From positions 62,001-126,000 of the forward strand of contig JAMPFJ010000004.1 in the NCBI GenBank assembly GCA_023664535.1: 64,000 bases of DNA, in the 5' to 3' direction. This DNA is from Bacteroidales bacterium. Lineage in GTDB: Bacteria; Bacillota; Clostridia; Lachnospirales; Lachnospiraceae. Below, piece by piece: positions 16,296 to 24,160 of this stretch. Under the pieces are notes generated by a model that saw nothing but the letters and a program-made list of their open reading frames with translations, did not search any database and had not been told where the DNA came from. The position numbers were made by a program, and so were the translations under genes. Within the stretch, counting starts at the first letter, position 1, and the number at the start of each line of letters is the position of its first letter.

Positions 16296-16757
16296 TTACA
16301 TCTGCTTTAACAGATTGACCATCTCAATGGCTCCCAGCGCACAGTCATATCCCTTATTTCCTGCCTTGGTTCCCGCACGTTCAATCGCCTGTTCGATATT
16401 CTCTGTCGTTACGATGCCAAACATAACCGGGATTCCGGTCTGCAGGGATACCTGCGCAATGCCCTTGGAAACCTCGTTACATACATAATCATAATGGCTG
16501 GTCGCACCGCGGATTACCGTTCCCAGGCAAATGACCGCATCGTATTTCCCGGATTCCGCCATTTTTTTTGCTGCAACGGGAATCTCAAAGGCTCCCGGTA
16601 CCCATGCCAATGTCACATTATCCTCCGGGATATCATGGCGCATCAGCCCGTCCATGGCTCCTCCAATCAGTTTTGATACGATAAATTCATTAAATCTTGC
16701 GGCAACAATGCCAATCCTCATGTCATTTGCAACTAATTTTCCTTCTAATGTTTTCAT
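16296..16757 (-). CDS. ribH: 6,7-dimethyl-8-ribityllumazine synthase
   Basis: Penultimate enzyme of riboflavin synthesis, condensing the butanone phosphate with the ribitylaminopyrimidine. It forms icosahedral or pentameric assemblies in the cytosol. At 153 aa it has normal length. Signatures are VAARFNEFI near the N-terminus, [36 protein letters not shown] (with the catalytic His) and the C-terminal [14 protein letters not shown]. It is the last riboflavin gene of the minus-strand cluster, separated from ribBA by an SDR gene and by a mobile repeat at 16791-16997. Its transcription from the rib promoter may therefore be altered by that insertion. The SD (GGAAAT) is weak. Confidence 0.96.
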   Translation of the reverse strand: MKTLEGKLVANDMRIGIVAARFNEFIVSKLIGGAMDGLMRHDIPEDNVTLAWVPGAFEIPVAAKKMAESGKYDAVICLGTVIRGATSHYDYVCNEVSKGIAQVSLQTGIPVMFGIVTTENIEQAIERAGTKAGNKGYDCALGAIEMVNLLKQM

Positions 16758-16779
16758 CTTTTCTATTTCCTTTCCTAAA

Positions 16780-17008
16780 TTATTATTTCCTAGGTAATTG
16801 CGAAACTCCCAATTTCCAAAATCCAGTTGTGCAATATAGACAATATCATAAGCAAGGCGCTTTGGAGCCGTCAGTGCTTAGCGAGGTTTTTTCGAGCTTA
16901 GCACTGTTGCGAGCGACAAGCAGCGAAAGCGTGCCTGCGTTGATTTGTCTATATTGTACAACAGATGTTAGCCAAAACAGAGTTTCGCAATTATCTATTA
17001 TTATTTCC
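16780..17008 (+). mobile_element. MITE-like palindromic element, copy 1
   Basis: Non-coding element of 207 bp (16791-16997). It has 18-bp terminal inverted repeats: TAGGTAATTGCGAAACTC at the left, and GAGTTTCGCAATTATCTA at the right, matching at 17 of 18. A second inverted pair, GTTGTGCAATATAGACAA (16826-16843) against 16945-16962, and a central hairpin CAGTGCT...AGCACTG make almost the whole element foldable. An 11-bp direct repeat TTATTATTTCC flanks it exactly (16780-16790 and 16998-17008), the mark of a transposition target duplication. Copies 2 and 3 are at 39772 and 58561. It lies between the SDR gene and ribH. The remaining bases to 17119 show no gene. Confidence 0.85.
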
Positions 17009-17119
17009 CACACTACTGTACAACTATATCATTCTCTTCCTGTAATCTCAACATTTTATAACTGTTCCGCATAAATACCGGTTAAAAATTCCTTTATCCT
17101 TCCTTCAATCCCGGCTCCC

Positions 17120-18022
17120 TTATCTTAACTTCTCATCAATGTATTTCATATATGGCTTTACGGATACCTGCCCTGAATTGTCTTTATACCATTCATAAGA
17201 CTCTGCCAGCCCCTGCCTTAATTCTATGGTCTCAGGCATAACCGCATACTGCCGGTTAACGTCCAGATAATATTCATAATTATAGAAGCTAAAATAATTT
17301 CGCTGCTCTATATTCTCATAGACATTGACATATTCCGGCTTTCTGCCAGCGCATTCATAGCACAGGGCAACCCACTCCTTTATCGTGACAGCCGCCCGGT
17401 TTCCCACATTGAAAATACGGTTTGCCGGTTTATTGATGATAATCTGTTCAATGAACCGGCATAAATCTTTCACATGAAAGAACTGCATTTTCATGCCTCC
17501 GTCCTTCGGTAAATAGAATGGTCTGCCGTTCATTGCACAGTCAAACACAAATGCCTCCCGATAAACATTGTTCATCGGCCCATACAGATATGGAGGTCTT
17601 AAAATATACGCATCCGGAACCAGCTCCAAAAGCTTTTCTTCCGCCGCTATTTTATCAGTTCCATATACGCCCCAAAACTTATTTGAGCCAAGCCGGGAAT
17701 CTTCTCGAAACGGCTGCTTTCCCGTTTCCGGATAAACGGCGCTTGAGCTAATCATCACATATTCGCCAAAGGAGTCAAGTGCATCGAAAAGGTCCGTAAT
17801 ATCATTTTCCTTATATGCGGTTACGTCGATAATCATATCGAAATGAATCCCTTTCAGCTTATCGCCAATCAAATGGCGGTCTGCACTGATTAAGGCCACA
17901 TTGTCAACCTGGGGCTTTGTGTTCCTGTTTAACACATAAACCGCATAATCCTTTGCCGAAAAATATGCCGCCACATATTTACTGACAAACACCGTTCCAC
18001 CCGTTACTAAAACCTTTTTCAT
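17120..18022 (-). CDS. NAD(P)-dependent epimerase/dehydratase (extended SDR)
   Basis: Cytosolic Rossmann-fold protein of 300 aa in the extended short-chain dehydrogenase family that acts on nucleotide sugars. The N-terminus VLVTGGTVFVSKYVA is the dinucleotide loop; the third Gly of the usual TGGxGFxG is Ser. Residues near 95 give VMISSSAVYP, the catalytic Tyr-Lys pair is YGTDK near 122, and LRPPYLYGP follows. The substrate is unknown. It lies inside the riboflavin cluster between ribBA and ribH but has no known part in that pathway. GGAGG ends 5 bases before the ATG at 18022; a TTG-start frame to 18034 overlaps this SD. Confidence 0.88.
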   Translation of the reverse strand: MKKVLVTGGTVFVSKYVAAYFSAKDYAVYVLNRNTKPQVDNVALISADRHLIGDKLKGIHFDMIIDVTAYKENDITDLFDALDSFGEYVMISSSAVYPETGKQPFREDSRLGSNKFWGVYGTDKIAAEEKLLELVPDAYILRPPYLYGPMNNVYREAFVFDCAMNGRPFYLPKDGGMKMQFFHVKDLCRFIEQIIINKPANRIFNVGNRAAVTIKEWVALCYECAGRKPEYVNVYENIEQRNYFSFYNYEYYLDVNRQYAVMPETIELRQGLAESYEWYKDNSGQVSVKPYMKYIDEKLR

Positions 18023-18108
18023 CATATCCTCCAATCTGATTGGGATTTATTATCGTGTTCCCTTCTTTTTAAGCCTTACCCATCTTCAAGCTCCCCACGT
18101 TATCACTA

Positions 18109-19311
18109 TCACTTATAATTCAATATATGCCCCATTTTTTCCTGCTTGGTTTTCAGATAAAACGCATCATACTCGCCGGGTTCCATGACAATGGGAACCC
18201 GCTCCACGATATCCAAGCCATAACCTTTTAGTCCATATACTTTAAGCGGATTATTCGTCATCAACCGCAGTTCCCTGATTCCAAGGTCTACCAAAATCTG
18301 CGTTCCAATCGTGTAATCCCTCGCATCCTCCGGAAAGCCCAATTCCAGATTTGCTTCTACGGTATCTCTTCCCTTATCCTGAAGCGCATAAGCGCGGATT
18401 TTATTAATCAGTCCGATTCCTCTTCCCTCCTGGCGCATATAGAGAAGAACGCCTCTTCCCTCCTTCGCAATCATTTTCATTGCCGCATCGTACTGCTGCC
18501 CGCAGTCACACCGTGCCGACCCCAATGCGTCCCCGGTTAAACATTCGGAATGCACCCGGCAAAGCACCGGCTTCCCGTCTGCAACATCACCTTTGACCAG
18601 CGCCACATGATGTTCTCCGTTTAACTTATTGACATAACCGTAAATGGTAAATTCTCCGTAACGGGTTGGCATCTTTGCCTTTGCTACGCACTCGACAAAA
18701 ACCTCATGCTCCTTTCGGTACTGAATCAAATCCGCAATCGTACCGATTTTTAACCCATGCTCCTTTGCAAAAGCAATCAAATCTTCCTTCCTCGCCATCA
18801 TGCCGTCTTCCCGCATAATCTCACAACAAAGACCCACCGGTTTCAGCCCCGCCAGCTTCATAAAATCCACAGTCGCCTCGGTATGCCCGGCCCGCTCTAT
18901 CACGCCCCCCGGTCTTGCCTCCAGCGGAAACATATGCCCGGGTCTTCTAAAATCTTCCGGTTTTGCTCCGTCCTCCACAAATTTTCTCGCCGTTATCCCT
19001 CTCTCATAGGCAGAAATTCCCGTAGTGGTACTGACATGGTCCACCGATACCGAAAATGCCGTACAATGGTTATCGGTATTGGTTATGCACATCTGGGGAA
19101 GGTTTAATTTATCCGTATAGCCCGCATCCATCGGCATACAGATTAACCCTCTGGCATAGCTTGCCATAAAATTCACATTTTCCGTGGTCGCAAACTCAGC
19201 GGCACAAATTACATCCCCCTCATTTTCTCTGTTTTCATCATCCAGAATGACAATACACTTTCCCGCCTTTAACTCCTCAGCCAGCTCCAACGTTGTATTA
19301 AATTCAGCCAT
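18109..19311 (-). CDS. ribBA: Bifunctional dihydroxybutanone phosphate synthase / GTP cyclohydrolase II
   Basis: Supplies both starting compounds of riboflavin synthesis. Residues 1-200 (RibB part) make 3,4-dihydroxy-2-butanone 4-phosphate from ribulose 5-phosphate, shown by [27 protein letters not shown] and the [14 protein letters not shown] stretch. Residues 205-400 (RibA part) open GTP; they carry the zinc motif [19 protein letters not shown], the [13 protein letters not shown] loop and [18 protein letters not shown]. Length of 400 aa is normal for the fusion. SD GGAGGG precedes ATG. It follows ribE on the same strand within 75 bases and is under the FMN riboswitch of the cluster. Confidence 0.97.
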   Translation of the reverse strand: MAEFNTTLELAEELKAGKCIVILDDENRENEGDVICAAEFATTENVNFMASYARGLICMPMDAGYTDKLNLPQMCITNTDNHCTAFSVSVDHVSTTTGISAYERGITARKFVEDGAKPEDFRRPGHMFPLEARPGGVIERAGHTEATVDFMKLAGLKPVGLCCEIMREDGMMARKEDLIAFAKEHGLKIGTIADLIQYRKEHEVFVECVAKAKMPTRYGEFTIYGYVNKLNGEHHVALVKGDVADGKPVLCRVHSECLTGDALGSARCDCGQQYDAAMKMIAKEGRGVLLYMRQEGRGIGLINKIRAYALQDKGRDTVEANLELGFPEDARDYTIGTQILVDLGIRELRLMTNNPLKVYGLKGYGLDIVERVPIVMEPGEYDAFYLKTKQEKMGHILNYK

Positions 19312-19386
19312 CTTTTTCCCTCCTGTAGCTTTATGTGTTCCTTTTATCTGTTTTTTCTTATTTTAATCTCTCATATCCGTTCCCGA

Positions 19387-20055
19387 TTAGATAAACCCAT
19401 TTTTGGCAAGAAAGTCCACGGAAATTCCCTGTTCATTCTCTGTTTTTTCCCCACTCTGGCCAAATCCTCCCGGATTCATCAGTCTGTCAATGTATTTTCC
19501 CACAATATCATTTTCCAGATTCACAATGTCTCCCGCTTTTTTCGCCAGCAGTGTGGTATTAGCAGCTGTATGTGGGATTAGGGATATTTTAAAACAGTAA
19601 TTATCCACATAAGCAACCGTCAGAGAAATACCGTCGATGGCAATGGAGCCTTTTTCGATGATATACCGCAAAATTTTATCCTCTGCCTTAACCGTTACCC
19701 ATACTGCCGTATCCTCCCGGACAAAGCTCTCTATCACACCGGTTCCGTCAATATGACCGCTGACAATATGACCGCCAAACCTTCCGTCTGCCGCCATCGC
19801 CCGCTCCATATTTACCCGGCTTCCCTTCGACAGGCTGCCAAGAGAAGAACGTCTGAGTGTTTCCGCCATCACGTCTGCGGTAAAGGTTTTCGCCTTAATT
19901 CCGGTGACCGTCAGGCACACGCCGTTTACCGCAACGGAATCCCCAATATGCATATCCTCAAAAATCAAATCTCCCTGCAGGGTAAGCCTGGAAGATTTTG
20001 TGCCCCTGCCAACGGAAACCACAGTTCCGATTTCTTCTATAATTCCGGTAAACAT
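19387..20055 (-). CDS. ribE: Riboflavin synthase, alpha chain
   Basis: Final enzyme of riboflavin formation, dismutating two lumazine molecules. It is a cytosolic trimer. At 222 aa it has the usual two tandem lumazine-binding barrels: barrel 1 begins MFTGIIEEIGTV and contains VAVNGVCLTV; barrel 2 begins near residue 97 with GGHIVSGHIDGTG and contains GISLTVAYVD. The start at 20055 gives the conserved family N-terminus; the frame runs a further 8 codons upstream but those are not conserved. The C-terminal tail after residue 190 is longer than the minimal enzyme and polar. It lies between ribBA and a membrane protein gene within the riboflavin operon. Confidence 0.96.
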   Translation of the reverse strand: MFTGIIEEIGTVVSVGRGTKSSRLTLQGDLIFEDMHIGDSVAVNGVCLTVTGIKAKTFTADVMAETLRRSSLGSLSKGSRVNMERAMAADGRFGGHIVSGHIDGTGVIESFVREDTAVWVTVKAEDKILRYIIEKGSIAIDGISLTVAYVDNYCFKISLIPHTAANTTLLAKKAGDIVNLENDIVGKYIDRLMNPGGFGQSGEKTENEQGISVDFLAKNGFI

Positions 20056-20110
20056 GCTGCCACTTCCCTTCATCTGCATTTATTTAAACTCTGTATCTGA
20101 TTTCTCTCCA

Positions 20111-20974
20111 TTAATTTATCCTGCTTGTTTCCCTGCATTCCTGAATTTTCCGATTCACGGCTTCTATGACCAGCGTTCCTACCGCTATCTCACAGGTAAC
20201 CGTATATACCTCTCTGTCTTTTGTTGCGATACTGACCGTGTAACCATTCATCGTCCCCACAGGAACTCCCATATGGGTCTGTTCTATTTTCTTAAAGTCC
20301 CCGGAAATCCTCAGCAGTTCTTCATTTTTCATTACTGCTGTCTCTCTTCCCCTTATCAGAAAGGTATAATTCGGACAAATGTTGAAGTAACCGCTTCCGA
20401 ACAGATAAACCACACCTTTCATATAATCACGTCTGACCTGTTCCATATCCAGATTTTTATTCCGTATCTGCTGTCTAATCCGTCTGCAGGCGGTTCCCCA
20501 AAATCCACTAAACATGAATACTCCGAAAAAAATAATCAACAAATAAAACAGATAATACCTTGTTGCCCATACACAGACACCACAAATCAATACGACAATC
20601 CAGCCTAATGTCATCGGCGCTTCCACCTGATTCCAATAAATTTCCCCAAACATACTTTTACTATGCTCCGTAAAAATATGCCTTATATACCGGTCCAATT
20701 TGATTGTATCCACCGGCTGCTGCCGTTTATATTCCGAATAACAGGATAAATCTGCCATAATTTGTTTTCTTTGACGAAGATAATCAAAAAACTCAATTAT
20801 ACCCAGAATAAAACTGGAAACCGCAAGAAGTCCCGCCGTAACAGCCAGAGCAATCTGATGCATATCCGTCTGCCCCTGCCTAATGAACAAAATACTCAAA
20901 CCAACCATTCCAGTTCCAAATAACACCATAAATACTGCCCATTTAAGCGGCTGCGGTTCATACTCCTTTTTCAT
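20111..20974 (-). CDS. Hypothetical membrane protein inside the riboflavin operon
   Basis: Unrecognised protein of 287 aa. It has two N-terminal hydrophobic segments (about 14-32 and 41-62), a soluble stretch, a second pair of hydrophobic segments (about 123-160), then a basic linker (CRRIRQQIRNKN) and a C-terminal soluble beta-rich domain of about 110 residues. It sits between ribD and ribE with short gaps on both sides and is therefore probably under FMN-riboswitch control. I see no resemblance to the riboflavin transporters RibU, RibM or RfnT, so I do not call it a transporter. The start at 20974 has AGGAG about 9 bases upstream. Confidence 0.75.
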   Translation of the reverse strand: MKKEYEPQPLKWAVFMVLFGTGMVGLSILFIRQGQTDMHQIALAVTAGLLAVSSFILGIIEFFDYLRQRKQIMADLSCYSEYKRQQPVDTIKLDRYIRHIFTEHSKSMFGEIYWNQVEAPMTLGWIVVLICGVCVWATRYYLFYLLIIFFGVFMFSGFWGTACRRIRQQIRNKNLDMEQVRRDYMKGVVYLFGSGYFNICPNYTFLIRGRETAVMKNEELLRISGDFKKIEQTHMGVPVGTMNGYTVSIATKDREVYTVTCEIAVGTLVIEAVNRKIQECRETSRIN

Positions 20975-21015
20975 CCTTAGCAACTCCTCTCTTTGCTTCT
21001 AAAGAGATATTCCTC

Positions 21016-22140
21016 TTATTTTTCTGATTCTACACCAAAGCTCAGCAATACATCTTCCCCGATTTGTTCAACGGAAATCAGTTTACAGCCCAGCGCTTCC
21101 GTGGCAAGCTCTACCCCCTCGCCGCCCACCGGTGTATAGAATCCTGCCCCGCCAAAAAACTTCGGTGCCAGATATGCTTCAATCCGGTTGACAATCCCTG
21201 CCTTCAGGGCTGCATAATTCAAAGTAGAACCTCCCTCCAGTAAAACCCCGTCAATCTGCTGTTTTCCCAGCTTCACCATCAAATCTTTAAGGTCAAGCCT
21301 GCCATCTATTTCCTTTACCACTAAGACCTCCACCCCTTCTTTTTCCAGTTCTTCCTTCTGCTCATGCCAGAAACGGTTATACTCCGGATGGGGCTCTATC
21401 GTTGCCAGTATTGTCGGCACTTCCTGCGCCGTGATGACCACATTGCTGGATAACGGAATCCGAAGCTTGGAATCGCAAATAATCCGGACAGGATTCCGCC
21501 CTCCTTCTATCCGGCAGGTTAACCTCGGATTATCATTTAATACGGTTCCAATACCTACCATAATTCCCTTCAACGCATTTCGGGTCTGTTGAACACGGTT
21601 TCTGGATTCTTCACCGGACACCCACTGGGAATGTCCAGTTCTCGTCGCAATTTTCCCGTCCAGGGTCATCGCATATTTCATTACCACATAGGGAGTACTT
21701 TTTGTAATATAGTGAAAAAAAACCGGATTCAGTGCATCGCATTCCGCCTTTAAAAACCCGGTTACCACTTCGATTCCCGCATCCCGTAAACGCTGAATCC
21801 CTTTCCCCGCAACCAGCGTATTGGGGTCGTCGGAGCCTATATACACTTTAGCGATACCATGCTCGATAATTGCCTCAGTACAGGGCGGCTGTTTCCCCTG
21901 ATGGCAGCACGGTTCTAAGGTCACGTACATTTCTGCGCCTTCTGCCTCTTCGCCCTTTAACAGATTCTGAAACGCTTCCCTTTCCGCATGCAGACCGCCA
22001 TATTGCTTATGATACCCTTCGCCGATTATCTCTCCATTCTTTACAATAACCGCTCCCACCAAAGGATTGGGATTCACCCTTCCTGTTCCCAGCTTCGCCA
22101 GCTCTATGGCACGGCGCATATACTTCTCGTTCTTTATCAT
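21016..22140 (-). CDS. ribD: Bifunctional riboflavin deaminase-reductase
   Basis: Second and third steps of riboflavin synthesis: deamination of the pyrimidine and reduction of its ribosyl chain. It is cytosolic and 374 aa, the normal length with this start. The N-terminal deaminase domain has zinc ligands in LHAEREAFQNL and EPCCHQGKQPPCTEAI. From about residue 150 the reductase domain has VVMKYAMTLDGKIATRTGHS and GGSTLNYAAL. GAGGTG ends 5 bases before the chosen ATG; an in-frame ATG is also at 22143. The open frame continues to 22311, but that part lacks family similarity and lies in the riboswitch leader. First gene of the riboflavin operon. Confidence 0.96.
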   Translation of the reverse strand: MIKNEKYMRRAIELAKLGTGRVNPNPLVGAVIVKNGEIIGEGYHKQYGGLHAEREAFQNLLKGEEAEGAEMYVTLEPCCHQGKQPPCTEAIIEHGIAKVYIGSDDPNTLVAGKGIQRLRDAGIEVVTGFLKAECDALNPVFFHYITKSTPYVVMKYAMTLDGKIATRTGHSQWVSGEESRNRVQQTRNALKGIMVGIGTVLNDNPRLTCRIEGGRNPVRIICDSKLRIPLSSNVVITAQEVPTILATIEPHPEYNRFWHEQKEELEKEGVEVLVVKEIDGRLDLKDLMVKLGKQQIDGVLLEGGSTLNYAALKAGIVNRIEAYLAPKFFGGAGFYTPVGGEGVELATEALGCKLISVEQIGEDVLLSFGVESEK

Positions 22141-22337
22141 CATTTCACCTCTGTTTACTGCCCAATAAAAATAACTGCCACACAAAAAACTCATTTCCCT
22201 ATACCAATAAAGAATGCTACAACACATTGCTCCGCTTCCTCTTATCTTTGTTAACCGGTATAGCAAAAACAGATATTCTTCGTGCGACAGTTTCTTAAAT
22301 TTCAGCTGCATTTAATACGCAGACCTATTTTACCTCT

Positions 22338-22482
22338 CTTCTTCCATCCAGACTATACTGTCGGCACCAGAATCGCACTGGTTCATGCCTTGCGGCTCGC
22401 GGGCTGATGAACACACGGAAACTACTTCATTTCCTGTTTTCAAATACCGCCGGTGGGGATTTGCACCCCGCCCCGAAGAATT
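22338..22482 (-). promoter_or_regulatory. FMN riboswitch (RFN element)
   Basis: Read on the minus strand, this stretch contains the conserved blocks of the RFN element in order. TTCGGGGCGGGGTGCA is followed by CCCCACCGGCGGTA, AGCCCGCGAGCC, GATTCTGGTGCCGACAG and AGTCTGGATGGAAGAAG, the last closing on the first as the P1 helix. It is about 145 bases long and ends roughly 200 bases before the ribD start. RFN elements bind flavin mononucleotide and switch off riboflavin genes when FMN is plentiful. I could not define the expression platform (no clear hairpin plus T run before ribD), so control may be at translation or by a less obvious terminator. Confidence 0.96.
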
Positions 22483-22501
22483 ATTCCCTTTTTCGTAAGC
22501 C

Positions 22502-22530
22502 ATTATAACCCATTATAAGGGATTATACAA
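22502..22530 (-). promoter_or_regulatory. Probable riboflavin operon promoter
   Basis: Minus strand: -35 TTGTAT (22530-22525), 17-base spacer, perfect -10 TATAAT (22507-22502), just upstream of the FMN riboswitch. The promoter overlaps one copy of a 14-bp direct repeat that also lies at 22569-22582, beside the integrase remnant. Confidence 0.6.
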
Positions 22531-22582
22531 CCTTATTTTACAAGGTTTTGCAGGAATTTGTAAAAACGTAACCCATTATAAG
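22506..22582. repeat. 14-bp direct repeats next to integrase remnant (attachment-site-like)
   Basis: TAACCCATTATAAG occurs exactly at 22506-22519 and 22569-22582, with a partial third copy (CCATTATAAC) directly before the first. They sit where the host-like sequence gives way to the A+T-rich island, immediately past the 3' end of a tyrosine-integrase fragment. That is the usual place of an attachment core or integrase arm sites. I found no matching copy at the right side of the island. Confidence 0.45.
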
Positions 22583-22604
22583 TCGTTATAAATAAACTTC
22601 AAAA

Positions 22605-22640
22605 TGGTGTACTAATTGGTGTACTAATTGGTGTACTAAT
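22605..22640. repeat. Three tandem copies of a 12-bp unit
   Basis: TGGTGTACTAAT is repeated three times without a gap (22605-22616, 22617-22628, 22629-22640), ending exactly at the stop codon of the integrase fragment. Such short direct repeats next to int genes can be arm-type integrase binding sites; read in the int frame after the stop they give Ile-Ser-Thr-Pro three times. Confidence 0.8.
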
Positions 22641-22811
22641 TTATCCTCTTTTAACCTGTAAATTTTCTAGCTTTTCAAGCTCTCGTTTCACACGTCCGGT
22701 GTCTACATGATTATATACTCTCATTGTTGTTCGGATATCTGTCTGACCTAGTAAATATTGCATTACTTTTATATCGCAGCCAGATTCAGCTAAACGAGTT
22801 GCTTTATTATT
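22641..22811 (-). pseudogene. C-terminal fragment of a tyrosine recombinase (phage-type integrase)
   Basis: The minus strand from 22811 encodes 56 residues ending at a TAA: KATRLAESGCDIKVMQYLLG, then QTDIRTTMRVYNHVD and a charged tail. This is the C-terminal end of a phage/ICE tyrosine integrase, with the helix after the HxxR box (the usual LGH is LGQ) and the nucleophile Tyr in RVYNHVD. An in-frame TGA (22812-22814) stands directly before it, and no upstream part of the gene is present, so at least 80% is lost. It marks the left end of the A+T-rich island and explains how the island could have entered. It cannot be active. Confidence 0.85.
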
Positions 22812-22868
22812 TCAAAATTATTCATTTTTTACTTAAATATCTAAACTCTACCTATTCATTTTCACTGC

Positions 22869-23507
22869 TTAACACTTCATTACAAATTGAGCAAATACAT
22901 CTGCCTGCATCTCAGCTATAGTGCAATTTTCTATCTTGGATAAAGCATCCTTTTTTGACATTCTATTATCACATGGAACATCATTGTCATTTATATCATC
23001 ATTTTTTCCTTTACACCCACCTATAATATGAAATGCTTCATGAATTAATGTTTTGGCAAGAATAAATGGTTTATTATGTAAAATTTCTATATTGATAGAA
23101 ATTTTATTATATTTTTCTCTTGCTTGCCCATAATCTATGAAAAAAGGATAGATGAGTAATTCGGGACTTTTAAAAACACCAAGGACATCTTGAATAGCTT
23201 TTTTAATATTCTCTTTATCTTTATTTTGTAAATATTCCGACGCTTTACAAAGTTGAGCAATCGCACGATTTATCGCCCTATTTACTGCATCCCTATATTT
23301 AGGAGTCCATTCAAACCTTTTCTTATTTCTATAATAATGTGACACAAACTCAACATTTCCCACACATCCATTTGAATTATTACAAGGTGAATTGTAAAAA
23401 ATACGAACATCATTAGAAGCTGGCACTTTTAAATTTCTTTTTACTGTTGTTTTTGGTAAACCTTGTTGTTTTTGTTTTGCACTTTTTGATTTATATGTGA
23501 AAGACAT
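22869..23507 (-). CDS. Putative HExxH zinc metallopeptidase, toxin/effector-like
   Basis: Protein of 212 aa in the A+T-rich island. Residues 156-160 are HEAFH within AKTLIHEAFHIIGG, a zinc metallopeptidase active site. The downstream stretch TIAEMQADVFAQFV recalls the C-terminal helix of M35/aspzincin-type peptidases, but the third metal ligand is not certain. The first 30 residues are basic and rich in Lys and Gln (KSAKQKQQGLPK), with no signal peptide. Eight or more Cys are spread through the chain. Such single-domain metallopeptidases are known as effector or toxin domains. It is followed by the integrase stump and preceded 30 bases upstream by an ADP-ribosyltransferase gene on the same strand. 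SD GAGGGGG precedes ATG. Confidence 0.7.
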   Translation of the reverse strand: MSFTYKSKSAKQKQQGLPKTTVKRNLKVPASNDVRIFYNSPCNNSNGCVGNVEFVSHYYRNKKRFEWTPKYRDAVNRAINRAIAQLCKASEYLQNKDKENIKKAIQDVLGVFKSPELLIYPFFIDYGQAREKYNKISINIEILHNKPFILAKTLIHEAFHIIGGCKGKNDDINDNDVPCDNRMSKKDALSKIENCTIAEMQADVFAQFVMKC

Positions 23508-23537
23508 CTTATTTACCCCCTCATAACAATATAAATC

Positions 23538-24119
23538 TTAGATTTCCTTGCCAACATATTTACATATAATTTCAATATGCCCTCTTCTATTTTTATTTTT
23601 TATAAACTTAATTTTGGAACTTCTGGGTAATATTAACTCATATTCAATATCTCTACATGTAAACACTTGCGGACAAAACCCGAAATTTCCTTTAGGTACT
23701 AATATTTTATACCAATATTTTTTATTATGGCTAAACTGTATTGCTTCCTTAACTAATGATGTACTCATGTATCCGTTATCTACATAGCAAGTATTTTTAT
23801 TATTAAAAATATCTATATCTAAACCTCTATATACAATAATGTTATCTTTTATTTTAATAAAATTAATTACACAATCCAAAATTTCTATCAATTTTTTATC
23901 ATCGTTATTTAACACCAAATTTTTTCGTAATTTAACATTAATAAGCGGATTCTCAGACTTGCAATATTGTTCCAGACACAACCCCAATTTTTTATTATCG
24001 TTCATCTTTTTGAATTCATAATAAGGCTTTAAAAAATCAGAAACATTCCTTTTTACTATTTTATAATACCAGTTATTTTTATCACCAAAACATGTATCAC
24101 TATAAAAAGATTTATACAT
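23538..24119 (-). CDS. Putative mono-ADP-ribosyltransferase (R-S-E class toxin domain)
   Basis: Protein of 193 aa with the full set of R-S-E ADP-ribosyltransferase marks in the right order. Arg98 lies in IIVYRGLDI, the Ser-Thr-Ser motif at 119-121 in GYMSTSLVKEA, and the ExE pair Glu159/Glu161 in RDIEYELILPRSS, with the LPRxS strand typical of VIP2, iota and phage ART proteins. The ExE (rather than QxE) form is usual for Arg- or actin-modifying enzymes; the target here is unknown. There is no signal peptide and no N-terminal binding or translocation domain, so the protein is either delivered by another system or acts inside the cell. It forms a short row with the metallopeptidase and the DUF4365-like gene. 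Confidence 0.75.
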   Translation of the reverse strand: MYKSFYSDTCFGDKNNWYYKIVKRNVSDFLKPYYEFKKMNDNKKLGLCLEQYCKSENPLINVKLRKNLVLNNDDKKLIEILDCVINFIKIKDNIIVYRGLDIDIFNNKNTCYVDNGYMSTSLVKEAIQFSHNKKYWYKILVPKGNFGFCPQVFTCRDIEYELILPRSSKIKFIKNKNRRGHIEIICKYVGKEI

Positions 24120-24160
24120 TTCAATCCCACATTCCTTAAAAGTATTATTTTATCTATACC

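Noticed and set aside
20111..20974. Riboflavin transporter assignment for the membrane protein in the rib operon
   Set aside because: Topology and sequence do not resemble RibU, RibM, RfnT or other flavin carriers; only position would support it.
22141..22311. Longer ribD N-terminus starting at 22311
   Set aside because: The extra residues have no similarity to deaminases and lie in the leader between riboswitch and the SD-preceded ATG.
22605..22640. Short CRISPR or iteron origin at the 12-bp triplicate
   Set aside because: No spacers and no replication gene nearby; position beside an integrase remnant fits arm-type sites better.
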